A stretch of DNA of 64,000 nucleotides, from positions 1 through 64,000 of the forward strand of contig PUDQ02000067.1 in assembly GCA_002964805.2 (NCBI GenBank), written 5' to 3'. Positions 21,028 to 33,825 of this stretch are shown here, in pieces. The DNA is from Trametes villosa (lineage: Eukaryota; Basidiomycota; Agaricomycetes; Polyporales; Polyporaceae). The notes beneath the pieces are model-generated. The model saw only the letters and a program-made list of their open reading frames with translations, ran no database searches and was not told the origin of the DNA. The stretch's first letter is position 1, and the number at the start of each line of letters is the position of its first letter. The position numbers and the translations under genes are program-made.

Positions 21028-21913
21028 GAAGGAGGATGCAAGGAGATGTCGCCTCGTAGCGTGAACGACGAAAGCTGCGGTCGGAAGATAGTCTGCATTG
21101 CTTTCGGCGTCGGTGTTTGCATATAAACGTGCCCCGCTATCGATAGTTGCAGCAAATCACCGCCCACATGTCAATGGTCGCATCTTCCTGGGAACGCCAG
21201 CGTACGGGCGGCCGACGAATCGAATCTGAGTGACATCAATCTGCTGACATAGGTGGGGCATCTCCGGGTGGCGCCCTCACAAACTCCGGACGCCAACTCG
21301 GAGACACGTACGAGGCGAGTGCACTTCTTTGCACTTGCATAGCATCAAGGCGTTGCTTCAGTGCTTCTAGTTATGATCGCTATCTCTATTCCACCGAGCT
21401 CCTTAACGGATGAGTTAGCCGGTTCACGCGGTCACAAATCACAAGGCGCACCTATCCACAATGTTCGATATCTGAGCGATTAGGATGCTCGCAGTGGCGA
21501 GTATACGCTCATCTTCTGCAAGACCTGACCGCCATCTGGTCCTTCGAGGTCCTGGTTAGCATATCAGACGGCGAACATGAGCGAGCTGGTGCTGTACCAT
21601 GCGTGAGCAGAGGATGACGGGGTTTGCGCGCTGGCGGGTCCCCGATTTTCAGATCGACCCATATCGCGCGCCCATCTCGTATTCAGCGAGAGTCGTCCAC
21701 GTGGGATGACCATGTGCTGTGGGGATATCGGGTTGGGGTGTACGCCGCTTGGTTGCAGTGCTAGGAGAGATCGTACGCGACAGCCTGCGTTGCCGCTCGC
21801 ATTGGACGAACTGGTAACAGCAAAGAAGCCGTGAATATGCAATTAGTGCTGGCAGATACACATACGGTGATAGATACTTCGTACAGTGCGCACCGATGGA
21901 ATGAGGGCAGAAG
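21028..21913. other. spacer, no gene seen
   Basis: The stretch lies between two minus-strand genes and holds the upstream flank of copy C and the downstream flank of the next gene. No supported ORF, RNA gene or repeat was seen. Confidence 0.5.
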
Positions 21914-23994
21914 CTACAGGCGGACATCAGGAGACAGAGACTCGAGTCGTGTCATGAGCTTCGCCCGCGCCTCTGCCTCTGCATCGCCCGCGCGAGCTTC
22001 GTCCGCCCGGACCACCTCTTCCGCCGTGTCCTCGACCTTACCCACTTCCTCGCGCACCTCGGCCTCCTCGACACGAGCTTGGGCTTCAACCCTGTCCTCC
22101 ACACGCCGCTCTCTTTCGCGGAGGCGGGCTTCGGCCGCGTCGGCTTCTTCTTTCGCGATATCCTCCAGCCGGCCTTCTTCATCGCGCACCCGCGCTTCAA
22201 CGTCGCGCACCTCGTCTCGTGCCTGACCCTGCACGCCATCGACAGCGCCCGCCGCGTGCACTCTCACCTCCCGCACCTCCTCGTCCACCCTGTCCTTCGC
22301 ACTCTCCACCACGCTCCTCGCGCGGCCACTGGCCTCGTCAACCACCATCCTCTCCTCAGTGATCACCCCCGCCTCGAGGTCGTCCATCCTGCTCCTCGCC
22401 TCCGAGCGCACCGCTCGCCCTGCAGAGTCCCGGAACCCATGCGCGAGGTGCCGCAGGCTCTGCCCGACATTACCGATATGCAGGTTCTGGCCAAGGTGCT
22501 CCAGGTTGATGCTGTGGCCGACGTGTCCCAGTGCGCCGTCCACGCCTCCGCTAAACGCGCCGGCGACGCTTCCGAGCATGCCGCCGACGTCGCCGAGCCC
22601 GCCGGTAGGTGAGGAGCGTCCCGAGGACCCCAGGAGGCCGCCAGCGAGGCCGCCGAAGTCGCCATGCCCGCCGTGCATCCCGCCGCCCAATTGGGACGTG
22701 ATGAGGGACGTCCAATGACCGTGCGTCGCGGGCCTGGCGTCCGACAGCAGCTCCGGAAGGCCGGCGGAGTCCATCGCGCTCTCGCCCTCGTCCTTGTCCT
22801 CCTTGAACGACCCGTCCGACACCTGTGTGTTCAGCCCCGGCCGCGCCGTCGTCGGCGCGGCTCGCTTCGCGGCCGGCTTCGTGTGCCCGTGCGGGGTGAA
22901 GACGGTGGCGAAGACCATGCCGACGATGCCCGCCTGATTGTTGACGGCGAAGAGGGAGGGGAACTGGAGAACGCCCGCACCGTCCTGGACAAGTACGAGC
23001 GCAAACTGGATCATGTTGAGCAGCACGGGGAAGACGAAGCTCGAGACGGCCGCCCAGAAGAGCGTCTTGAAGCGTGCCCAGAGGGATGCTGTGCGTCGCA
23101 CGGGCGCGTTAGCGGCGTGCAGGGAGAAAGAGTCAAGGGAATACTGACGTTGTTCCATCTCCTCTTCGGTGTCGCGCGTATGATGCGCGGCGTCGCGAGC
23201 GTTCTTCGGCTGCTTTCCGGGCTTGCTCTTTGAGCGCGGGAAGAACATCACCGACATGAACCTACACAAGGACTATCGTGAGCCTTACACCCACGGCAAA
23301 CACCATCGAGCCCGAGCGTGCTGATACTCACAGAGTGTCCGCAACCTGCAGTGCCCAGCGAACCTGCGACGGCAGCTTGTTGATCTGCGTCAGCGCGTCC
23401 AGCCCGCCGCGAACTGGCGCAGGCAGCCCCTGCGAGTTGGCAATCCACGATATGGCGATCGCGACGAGCACGACGAGGCGCGCAATCTTGAACAGCGCGA
23501 TCGGCACGTAGATGACCGTCTTCCAGAAGCGGGAGAGCCGCTTAGGCGGGTGCATGGCGGTGACGCGGAAGACGAGGATAGACTCCGTAATGAGCGGGAG
23601 AAACAAGTGAACGAAGGTGTATGTCGTCGTTACCGCGGTCGGCACGGCGGTGTGGCGGATCGCGGCGATCTGCACAGCGCGGAAACGAGGTGCGGGGTAA
23701 GCGAGGGCCGGAGCCGAGGGGCTGCGGGGAAAGGGAAGCGAGGCGCACCTGGTTGTACATGTTCAACCCGCCTTCGCCGAGCCCCAGGACGAGCGACGTG
23801 AGCATCATCAGGAACACCGGCCGGCGCTGCGTGCGCGCGGAGGTGAAGTACAGCAGCACGGCGCTGATGGGGATAAGGAAGGACGAGCCGACGGTGCCGA
23901 CGAGGAGGATCGAGAGCGAGGAACTCAGGTCGCCCGAGGTGGTCACTCCAGACGGGAGTGCGGCGCCGGCCGCGGAAGCAGTGGAGTTGGACAT
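21914..23994 (-). CDS. seven-TM protein with Gly-rich and coiled-coil C-terminal extension
   Basis: Exons 23994-23749, 23669-23332, 23261-23149 and 23088-21914 give a frame-closed model of about 603 aa. The last intron (23148-23089, 60 nt, in frame, with a CTAAC branch site) could also be retained, giving about 623 aa. Seven hydrophobic segments occupy roughly the first 270 residues, including SILLVGTVGSSFLIPISAVL, VFLMMLTSLVLGLGEGGL, HLFLPLITESILVFRV and FVFPVLLNMIQFALVLV. Then comes a Gly/His/Ser-rich stretch (GGGMHGGHGDFGGLAGGLLG) and about 200 residues dense in Glu, Arg, Ala and Val with coiled-coil character. The 7TM part resembles orphan basidiomycete receptors-like proteins; the tail is unusual. 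The start at 23994 precedes the first TM segment; an upstream in-frame ATG at 24105 exists. Confidence 0.72.
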
Positions 23995-26512
23995 GGCGGC
24001 GGACTGGGCAGCAGGGGGTCCCGCTTGCACGCCCGTAGTCGCGGAGGTCTCTAGATAAAGCGGGTTCGCACCCGCATGTTGAAGCACCGTGGGCCTGCAT
24101 CGCACGGGATGTGTCGGTGTGGTCGCCCTAGGCCATCGCGGGCTTAGGGGCTGAATGGAAAACTGTCGAGCGGTGTCCTGGGAGGAAGGGAAGAAGACGA
24201 TCTAACACCGCATTGCGGACGATCCCGATTTTGAGTTTGCCGCAGATGTATTGTGCGGACAGTTGCACGGATGTTGAGGATATCCCCATGTCCATCATTG
24301 ATGACGAAACACGGGCGATTCCCTCTTCAAAGCCGCTGACGATGCCACACAGCTTCAGCGCAATTGACGACTCGAGCAGTGTAGGAGTACTCATCATGAT
24401 GGGTGACTTGACCGGGCTAGGATATCTGCCTGGGAGGTTGCGCAACACGGAGAATCGCGCGCCGACACCACTGCATGGGAACCTAACGGCACCTGAGCGG
24501 GGGGTGCTGTCCACGAAGACAGTCGTTGATGAATCGAAGCAGCGTCGGTCCACATAAGACGCCCAGCGCGGCTTCCCCTGGCGGCTGTAATCAAACTCTG
24601 CGGGATATGGGCGGTGAGAAGGCCACGCATTTGTTTTCGGGAACGCGTTGATCTGCATAGCTGCGCGAGAGACCAGCAGCGCGCTGAAGGGGCGCTGGTC
24701 TGTCATTACGCCCGTGCTGCGGAGGACCCGGCGAAAACGTCGCGGCGTAAACAGGCACCCCGATGGGTGCGTATCTGTCAAACGTATCGTCAAAGGAGCT
24801 CGCACTCACCGTCTCCGATCCAGGAATAACGCCGAAATGGTTGGCTTATCCTGCCTGAGATGCGTCCCGGTGCGGGTGGATGTTCTTTTCCCACCACGCT
24901 CTTCAACGCCATCGGCGATGAAACTCTACGTCGATCAGGCCTTCCACCCGCCGTGATTGATTCCCAGAGGTTTGCATGAGGACGGGAGACTCTTTCTCCC
25001 ATGGAGACGGGCGCATGTATGCATCAGGGAACCTGTGCGCGGGAGAAGGGTTCTGTAGGGCCTGGGGTAACATCGTCAGTCTGCCTGAAGAGCGCGCCGG
25101 AAGTTCAACGCACCACATAATACTTCGAATCTTGATCAGAAGACTTTGAGGGCCGTGTAGCAGGAGTTCAAGACACCGAAGCCAGGATCGCGAGATCAAA
25201 TTATGAGATCGGCCGTGGACCATACATGCAGGTGACAAGCCTAGCATCACAAAGAGCGCAACGCAGTGGAATCGTCCGAGCCCCATCCAATACTATCCGC
25301 AGGAGACCAGATAGTGTACGTCTGTCCGAGCCCGTTGTCCGAGTCAAGACCGAATCTAAGCCAAGCGACATCGAGACAAAGATCGCGGAAGATCTTAAGC
25401 CAAAGAAGGTGTATAAGATGTGTAGGGAGTGCTTCATAGCTACCTTGCGATGCCGATCCGGTGGCGAGGGCGCGATGGGATGTTCACCCCCGCGTCTCCG
25501 AGAGTCCGGTAGAGTTTACCTCTTACTCCTCATACCTCGCAGACGGCAGGATCTTGCCAGCCAGAGATCCTACAAGCACGACTATGCACTGAGAAAGGGA
25601 ATGAAAGATCAATGAGGCGACTTGAAAGCAACGACGACGTACCATCTTGCCGTCCCCTTTATCGCGATGGCTGACGCAGCCCGTACAGGATATATCCTTA
25701 GCGTGTGCTGTACGTCGTATGTTGTGCATTAGCGCAGTTCCCGCTCATGAAATAGTTTTCATTCCAGGTGAAGATCAAGCGTCGCAGCGAGGAGTGAGCG
25801 AGTACGTATCAGCGTGATGGTCGCAGGAGTCAAGCAGTGATAGTGATACTATTTAGGCGCCGAGGCCAGAGCCTGGCCGGGCATGCCCGACGCTGTTCAT
25901 CAACCACGAACGTTCACTGTCGCTTGAATGCGCAACTCGAAGCACAGACACTTGTACACATATCTCTCGGCTAGAACTCTACAGATCACGAAGTTAAGCG
26001 ATGCCGACGAGCACAGCACCTGGTGACCGAGGCTTCGTACTATGCACGTATACCGCATGTGAGTACTTCGCAATTGCGACTTGCCCGAGGTGTGCGTATT
26101 AGATACACTCACTCTGTCACGAGCCCAGACAAGGTGCGCGAGTGCTTTCACTATTCCTTGCCTGATTGACATCGACCTGCCAGGGCCCTAGCTGGTAGAG
26201 ACCACGCTGCTTGCGTTCGTCGCCCGCCGAGAAGCTTCTCGGCGGCTTTTTTAGTCCACCTTCTCGTTGAATTCCCAAGCCTGTCTTATGTTCCGGTCCG
26301 GCGTTGCCAGCCCATCCAAGCGCCATTCGACCAACTCTATCTATCAAGATCTACGGCTCGTGCTTACCTGCCCCCGACTAGCACAGAACCCTTGGGGATC
26401 TACAACCTGGTCAGTAGCTCAACTCCGAACACCCACTCAAACCCCTGTGCACAGTGCAGCGCGTCACCGACCTATCAGGCGCGAACGCGAGATACGGATT
26501 CGAGCAGCTCAA
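23995..26512. other. spacer, no gene supported
   Basis: The longest ORF (24805-24128, minus, 225 codons) has no recognisable domain and no codon or exon structure like its neighbours. The rest holds only short ORFs. At 26226-26253 CGCCGAGAAGCTTCTCGGCGGC forms a strong hairpin followed by a short T run, shortly upstream of the first BTB gene. Confidence 0.45.
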
Positions 26513-27750
26513 ATGGAATCTCCCGGCACAAGTTCATCCAGCACCCTAGACGAAGCATCATGCTACGCGGCGAACGACCAAGACAGAAGGCCGCGAAAAC
26601 GACAACGAGCCTCCAGCGACCCTCTCGCCTGGCATCACGGCTGGGAAAAAGGAGTCAAACAGCCTGGGTCCCCTGCGCCACCGCCACCACCACCACCCCC
26701 TCCACACCTCATACGCGACCCGGAATTCTGGTTCGAGGACGGTAGCGTCGTACTGTTCACATATGGCGTCGGCTTTCGCGTCTACAAACGATTGCTGTCG
26801 GAACATTCCCCCGTCTTCCGGGACCTCTTCCACCTCCCACAGACTGAGCCTGCACCTCTAATGGAGGGAGTCCCGTGCGTGCCCCTGCTCGAGGATCCTC
26901 CGGAGACAATTAGGCATCTCTTACGAGTGCTGTTTCCCTCCAACGGAAACATAACGTAGGTCGCAACCCATCTTCGGACCATTCGCTGGCGCGCTGACTC
27001 GCATCCTGCAGGCTGGACAGACGGGAGGCACCGTTATCCATGGACGCCGTCGCCGCGATCGTGCGCCTCTCCCACAAGTATCAAATCGAAAGCCTTTTCG
27101 CGCAAGGCCTCGCTCTCCTCACAGAGTACTACACCGACAACTTCGAGGAGTGGACAAACGTACACCGCCCCCTGCCCATCGCTGCACTCGACATCGACGC
27201 CATCAGCGCGATCAATATCGCGCACCTCACGTGGACGCCGTCCATCCTCCCGCTCGCGTTCCTTGCCGTCAGCAGAACCGGGGCGGCGCTCGGCAACGGG
27301 TGCGTGCGTGGAGAGGGGCGGTGGCTAGAGGGGCTCTGCTACCAGGACAACGCGCGTGTGCTCAAGGGCAGTCGAGCATGGGCGGAGGCGAGCAGCACGG
27401 CGCTCGCGCGCATCTTCGCGCCGAAGACAAGCTTGGGTTGCCGCCGCGAGCGTCGGTGTCGCATGCTGTTCGCCAGGAACATGCGCGGCTTTGCGGAGCA
27501 CTTGCAGAAGATGTACGCCAGCCCGGCGCTGTGCGCGTGGGCGGTCGATTTCAATGAGTCCGAGTTAGACGAGGACTTAGAGTCGGAGTACGAGTACGAT
27601 TCTGACGACGACGACGACAGCCCATCCCACAAGCTCTGCAATTCCTGCCGCAACATGGTCGATGCACGGACGTTGACGGAGCGGAGGAAGCTGTGGAGCA
27701 GTCTTCCTGGAATGTTTGATCTCGTGGTGGATGGATGGGGTGCGAAATAG
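26513..27750 (+). CDS. BTB/POZ domain protein 1
   Basis: Exons 26513-26955 and 27012-27750 encode 393 aa; the 56-nt intron is phase 2. A nuclear-localisation-like PRKRQRASS segment and a Pro run precede the BTB/POZ domain (DPEFWFEDGSVVLFTYGVGF, then RVYKRLLSEHSPVFRDLF). The second exon starts near the BTB end with SMDAVAAIVRLSHKYQIESL and has INIAHLTWTPSILPLAF. It then carries a Cys pair, an acidic loop and the C-terminal LCNSC...LW..LP..F...DGWG signature. BTB domains mediate dimerisation and often recruit cullin-3 ligases; no partner domain is seen. Closest in this window to BTB 6. Confidence 0.9.
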
Positions 27751-28527
27751 TTCCCATGAAGACCACTCAGGCTCGCGGACTCCAGTGTTTCGTGAGTGAT
27801 TCCCGAACGGCGCTCTTGCACAGGCTAACTTTCCTGGCCGCGAATGCAGTGGCGGAAGCTCGCATTTTTCTTGTACGGTACACCTACATTATACCCTAAC
27901 CAATTTATCAATTGATCGCCATGGATAGCAACACAACTAGCGGACACGCTGGTGAAGTCGCGTCGTAGAATCTCCATCGTCCTCTCGTCCGTGGCCCGCC
28001 ACCTATCCAAACGGCTATCCCAAAATTTCGATGGACTACCTGGAAAACTCTGCAATAATTCGTTCTCCAATGGATGCTAGATGGTGCTTAAGTTCGTGTT
28101 TCTTCGGCTCCTCCTCGGTGTGAGCCTGAGTGAGTACTTCGCGGCCCTCCCTCAGCACTTACAAGCGAATGGCTGTGGGCGGGCGTCTACTCTGTGCTTC
28201 TCCTCCGGCCATGCGCGTACAAACCTATCTTCGTACCACCATCTGCTCGTCGCCTGTGTGAACTAGAACCCCGTTTCTTCACCTGCTCAGAAATTACTCA
28301 TCTTAGTAGGGTCAAGTCCTTCAGCAGGTGCGTGCCGGTTCGCGCTGGTTATCCTGTTTATGTTACGGGCATACTCCCCGGGCCGCAAACACTCGAGTTG
28401 GAAGCACAGAGGCATCGCTATATGCGTGCAGATATTACCAGACGTCTGCAACAAACAGTTCACTCTACGTCTACGGGTCTTGGGGTTTCATGTGGCCGAA
28501 TTGCTCACACTCCGTCCCTTTCCAGGC
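27751..28527. other. spacer between tandem BTB genes
   Basis: The stretch holds the 3' end of BTB 1 and the promoter of BTB 2. It is less G+C-rich than the genes; no other feature was seen. Confidence 0.5.
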
Positions 28528-29667
28528 ATGCTTCAAGTTGTAGCTTTACCATCTGCCGTGGATGCCGACGGCTCGAGCGCACGCAAACGAAAGCGCTCCT
28601 CAAGTGATCCGGGAAGAATAGAGCCCCGGTGCCGCACTCCGAGCGAGATACCGCAGGTCCAAAGCTTCTCCCAGGACAAGGAGTTCTGGTTCGAGGACGG
28701 AAGCATCGTGCTGGTGTCGCAAAACGTCGGCTTCCGAGTCTACAAGCGACTGCTGGCCGAACACTCCCCCATCTTCTCCGACCTATTATCGATACCGCAG
28801 CCAGCTGAAGTCCAGAAGTGGATGAACTGTCCAGTCGTTGCTCTCACAGACCCGCCCGACCAGCTCCGGCATCTCCTCCGCGTTCTCTTCCCCACGGCGG
28901 GGAATCTGGCGTACGTGAAGTGATCAATCGTCCCCAAACATCCAGTATAGCGCGCATACATGCTGATGCAAGGCTGTAGGTTTGGAACGTTTTATGGGAC
29001 TGTGTCCATGGACGCTGTCAATGCCGTCGTCCGTCTCTCTCACAAGTACCAGATCGATCACCTCCTAGCCCAGGCCTTATCCATCCTCACCGAGTACTAT
29101 ACCGACGACTTCGACCAATGGATCCTCCCGGACAGGAAGACATGCCTGGACGCTTTCGACACCGACGCGATCAATGCGATCGACCTTGCTTACCTCACAA
29201 ACACCCCGTCCATCCTTCCCGTTGCCTTCTTCCACGCTAGCCGAAGCCAGATCGAGCTCAAGCTGGGCGATCCTGGCGATGCACAAAACCTTCTAGGATG
29301 GAGTCTGTTTTTCAGCGGCATCTTCACGCGCATACTGCATGGACGATACAGGTTTATGCAAGCTAGCAGTCAGGCCCTCGTACGCATCCTCAAACCCGAG
29401 AAGAGCCCAAAGTGCGAAGAACCTCGATCCTGCGCTCGCCACATCGTCGACATGGCGTCCAACCTGGACACGTTCCTGGAGCGCATACACTCTCAACCCG
29501 AGCTGCACACGTGGGCCGACGAGTTCCGGGACTCGAACGGCGATTCGGACCTGTGCGCGGAATGCGAGGCGATGATCACTGCACGGGAACGCGCGGAGCG
29601 CAAGCGGCTTTGGGCCATGCTTCCGGAGATATTCGATATACGGGTAGACGGCTGGTCGGCGACGTAG
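28528..29667 (+). CDS. BTB/POZ domain protein 2
   Basis: Exons 28528-28910 and 28980-29667 give 356 aa with a 69-nt phase-2 intron. The start at 28528 is the nearest in-frame ATG before the basic ARKRKRSSSD segment; an upstream exon cannot be excluded because CCAG lies just before it. The BTB part has DKEFWFEDGSIVLVSQNVGF. Exon 2 has MDAVNAVVRLSHKYQIDHL, LTNTPSILPVAFF and the C-terminal LCAEC...LW..LPEIF...DGW signature. It belongs to the BTB 1/2/6 subgroup. Confidence 0.88.
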
Positions 29668-30839
29668 TACCAAACGGTGAGCAGCTATGGCTCGGCTGGA
29701 CGGGAAATTGCCCTTTCCCTGACATTGATTTCGTCATAGTCCTGCCGCGAACGTTTTCCGGCCACCTTACATCCGGCCTGGCTCGAGTGTTCTCCAAGCA
29801 TCCCCTGAACCCGGAGGCTGCTGGTGAGTTTTTCTCCGCTAGCGGATTTACATTACTAAGCTCTTCTTCTTGTTCCTCCTATGCCAGCTACCGACGGGGT
29901 GGGCGGAAAGGATTCTCTTACCACACATTTTGCTCGTGCGATTCCGAAACAAACGTGCTCTTTCTTTGCGGCATTTTCTCTCCTTGCACTCTTTGTTCTC
30001 GTTTTCGAAGCGTCGTGGTTTCAATTGACTGTCGTCTTGTAACTCGAATGCGCAAATACACCTCAAGATACGGACCAGTATTATTGAACGAACGCCGACG
30101 CAGCCGGCGGAGCCGAGCGAGGGGAAAGCGCCGTACTTGCGGCGCGCGCGTTGTTGTAGTAAGCCCCCTCTACGCGCGCGGTCGTGTACGTACCTCAGGC
30201 CTCAGTACCAGTCCTCAAGCCTGGCTCAGGCCCCGCGCTTCCACGGCGACGGTTCATCGCGCCTTGAGTAGTATGTACCTCGCCCCCTTCGACGCCGCTC
30301 AATCTCCGCACCAAGGTTCATGCTTAGACCCGTCGTAAGCGCCGCCACTTCGCGGCGCGCTGTTCGGAGAGGAGCGGACTCATAGTATCCGGTGTATTCC
30401 ACCATGCAAAAAACCAACTCGCGCACCGTTACCGACTGGGGCGATGATGAGGATCTTCCTGCGGTGTAGGACTGTTAAGAAAAATGGTGACCCCCTAGAA
30501 GTGCACCGTTGGGACAGAGGTCAATGGCGGCGAGCACCGTCAAGTGCGTGAAGAAGTGAATGCGCTAACGTGACGCGTGAGAGAGAGAGTAACAGCCTGG
30601 CGTGAAATGAGTTCAGGTTAAATCGGGTCGGTTTGCACGAGAACATACACTATTTTCTTGCTTCTTTGCCTGCGGGTTCGCTCCACTCAGATGGCCGGCG
30701 ACTCCCGTAAGCAGCTGGTTGGTGTGGAGTCTAGGCGACATAGATAGGTAATAACATAAGCTAGATGTCTGTCCAGCTAGATGACTCTATCAGCCTCCTC
30801 GTCAACGATAAGGGTCAAGACAGTACCAAACTTACTGAA
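29668..30839. other. convergent spacer between BTB 2 and BTB 3
   Basis: Both flanking genes end here, so it should contain two terminators. A C/T-rich stretch lies at 29840-29990 and CG-rich short inverted motifs at 30090-30180. No gene is supported. Confidence 0.5.
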
Positions 30840-31941
30840 TCACGGTGGCGGAGGCACTTCAATGTTGCACTCCGTCGCCAACCATTGCGGTACGATGACG
30901 TCGAAGATTTTCGGTAGACAGCTCCATGATCCCAGCCTCCCCATGAACTGTTCCCCAGCGCGTAGCATTTCCCTCTCGCAACTGCCGCATATGCCTATCC
31001 CGAGGGGCGACTTGAAGCGGGAAAGCTGCTCTGCCCACGGGCGTAAGATGTCCTTGGGCGGAGTCCTTCCGGCGTACGCCCTAGTCTCGAACGCAGACAC
31101 GACCTCTTTACAGGCGGGTGGGTATTCGCATCCGAACCCTCCGCGTATTTCCCGGTTGCCAATGAGAGCGGCGAGTCCATGGAGAGATGTGGCGTCCTGG
31201 CTCCTCAGCCTCCGATAGCCAAGGAAACATCGTCGGAGGTCTTCGTGCGCCAGCGTGACCAGTGTACCGTCCTCGCGCCGGTAACCGTCGAAGACCTTCT
31301 CCTTGACCTCGGTGGCACAGACAAGAAGAGCGGTGGGGAGCATGGTGAGCGTGCCGGTGAGGCGCGCGAGCGCGACGGCCTCGATGGCGTGAATTGGTTT
31401 CACTTGCAGAGGCGCCTGGTCGCGCTTGAGCCATTTCCCGTAGTCGTTGGTGTAGTATTCGGTGAGGTAGCTGAGGGCGTCCTTCAGGATGTCGTCCATC
31501 TGGTACTTGTGAGAGAGCCGCACGAGTGCCGAGATGTACTCGAACTCGACGGGCGCGTTCTCCGTCGTCTTCGCTCGCCTATGCAACAGTCAACGTGTAT
31601 ATCAAAGGAAGCAAGAGCCCATGAGAAACTCACAAGACGGGCTTGGGGAACAGCACTCGAAGGAGATATCTCAGATCGATAGGCGAGTCGGAGAGCTCTA
31701 GAGTGGGGCAGCCGTCGAGAGAGGGCGAGGACGGCGGCTGCGGTAGCTGAAGCATGTCATGGAACACAACAGAGGCATTCGCCAAGACTCCGTGGTAGAC
31801 ACGGAATGCGACGCCACCGGCGAGGAGTACGATGGATCCGTCGGTGAACCAGAACTCGCCATCCCTGACAGGTTCAGCCGCTGCCGGTGAAGGTGCAGGT
31901 TCCACTGTGCGAGGTCGCTTATTCGGAGGGGTGCTTGACAT
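30840..31941 (-). CDS. BTB/POZ domain protein 3
   Basis: Exons 31941-31634 and 31578-30840 give 348 aa; the 55-nt intron is phase 2. The N-terminus is MSSTPPNKRPRTVEPAPSP. The BTB part has GEFWFTDGSIVLLAGGVAF and YLLRVLFPKP at the exon end. Exon 2 has ALVRLSHKYQMDDIL, LTGTLTMLPTALLVC, a FGCEYPPAC pair and a C-terminal GICGSC with LP.IF...VPQW. The tail spacing of the Trp differs from the other copies (GRLGSWSCLPKIF), so this member is more diverged. Confidence 0.88.
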
Positions 31942-32527
31942 TCTCGAGGGTAGCGGTTCCGTGTTTTGCTTCCCGGGTGAACCTCGCGCTTTTGAAGGCT
32001 ATGTGCATGCGGCGAGATCGGTGGGAGAATCAGAAAATGGTTTGCTACAAGAGCGGCAATAGCCGGAACTTCCCCATTTAGAAAGTCAGTAGGATCGTCA
32101 GAGTAACGCTCCTCGCAAATGAAGGCGTACGAGTTTCAGACCAGCTGAAACAACTTTCAACACATTTTGAAAGGCGTTTTGAGCTTGACGCAGCCAATTA
32201 CGCTCTCAACGACACGTTCAGCGCATGATCGTCCCGGGTGCGTCGTGACACTGTCTGAGTCACAGGCCAGTCACAGGTGAGTAACTCGACGTCCCTGAGG
32301 GCGTCGGCTAATCCTCTTAGCCCAGGTCTCTGACGACGATAGCATAGCACGGAGTCAATCGTGGCAACTTGACTTGCGAGCATCGCCGAACTTTTGCGTC
32401 GAGGTGAGTGCAAATAAGTATGAGTAATGAAGTAAGTCACCGCTCGAAAATATCTGATGCTTCGAGCTATAGCGTGTGGATCCAAGCCGTCAGAGCGGAC
32501 ACCGACACAACCCCTGCTAGCCGCGCA
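31942..32527. other. divergent promoter region, BTB 3 / BTB 4
   Basis: The two genes are transcribed away from each other from this 586-nt stretch, which presumably holds both promoters. An open frame upstream of 32528 reaches 32408 but contains a GTAAGT-like donor and is not taken as coding. Confidence 0.5.
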
Positions 32528-33677
32528 ATGCCCGAGGAGGGACAAACTCGCGCAACAAAACGCGCTCGTCTCGATCCGGGTGCTGAGAACGAAAATGGCA
32601 CATCTCCCGCGACCTGCGCTACGACAGACGCGAACGTCATCTCCGCGCCGTTCGAGCGCGACGACGAGCTCTGGCTGGAGGACGGCAACATCGTCCTCGT
32701 CGCCGGAGGGGTCGGCTTCTGCGTCTACAGAGGCCTGCTGGCGGGGCAGTCCGAGGTCTTCCGCGACATGCTGGCGCTCCCCCTCCCCGCCAGTGCGGAC
32801 AGCGAGCGATATTGCGGGCTCCCGGTCGTGCGGCTGTCCGACTCGAAGGAGGACCTTCGGCACCTCCTCGACGCCCTCTTCCCCAGCAAGCAGCCACTGT
32901 AAGTCCCAGAATCGGACCGGTAGCGGGAACGATGCATGAGACTAACTACAGGCTTGCAGGTTCTGCCGCTACACACCTCCGAATCAGATCCCAGCCGCGA
33001 TGCTGTCCGCCGTCATCCGCCTCGCGCACAAGTACGGCTTCGCGGAGCTCGAGCGCCAGGGCCTCGCGTGCCTCGGGACCTACTACACCCGCGTTTTCGA
33101 CGCGTGGCAGAGGGCTCAGCGCGACAAGACACACCTACCGTTCCAGCTCCCCTTCGACATGCGGGGGTTCTCGCCAGTCGAGGTCATCCACATCGCGCGC
33201 CTCACCGGGACGCCGTCGCTGCTGCCCATCGCGTTCTACCGGTGCGCGACGAAGCCCAAGATCGCCGAGGAGCTGGTCAAGGGCCACGTGCGCGAGGACG
33301 GGACGCGCGTGCAGCTCGACGCGGACGATGTGCTCCGGTGCTTCCGTGGCCAACGCACGCTGGTGACGGAGGGTCTGAACGCCCTTGCCGCGATCTTCGA
33401 TCTGGAGGTCGATCCCAGCTGTGAGAGCGAGCGTGAATGCCTGCGCGAGCTCCACCACCTCCGCAGTGAGATGGAGGACGACCTTCGGGACCGAGGGAAG
33501 GTGTTCGCCCCCCTGAAGCTGTGGCACCGTGAGCCATATCGGACGGTCGACAATGACGGGAGGTGGATAGAGGACGATCTTTGTGTGTACTGTCTGCGGA
33601 TGATGAAGAAAAGGGACAGGGACGAGCGGAGACGTATATGGGATAGCTTGCCGGAAATATTCGCTCTATCACAGTAG
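32528..33677 (+). CDS. BTB/POZ domain protein 4
   Basis: Exons 32528-32898 and 32960-33677 give 362 aa; the 61-nt intron is phase 2. The start chosen is MPEEGQTRATKRARLDPG; in-frame ATGs further upstream exist. The BTB part has DELWLEDGNIVLVAGGVGF and DLRHLLDALFPSKQ. Exon 2 has MLSAVIRLAHKYGFAELE, LTGTPSLLPIAFYRC, a CESEREC pair and LCVYC with RIWDSLPEIF; it ends at SQ and so lacks the final GW seen in most copies. Confidence 0.88.
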
Positions 33678-33825
33678 ATTCAGGTGACGCGATGGTCTTT
33701 CGCGTGTATTGCACTGTGGAACGGCGGCAATCTCGTGTAGTATACGACACAGCTACTATGAGATCAACTATCGTCAGTCCACATCAAATAGTCTACCAAG
33801 GTGGGAGGCACCACTCACGCGTAGA

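Noticed and set aside
24128..24805. 225-codon minus-strand ORF
   Set aside because: No recognisable domain, no matching exon structure and mixed low-complexity composition; kept as unsupported.
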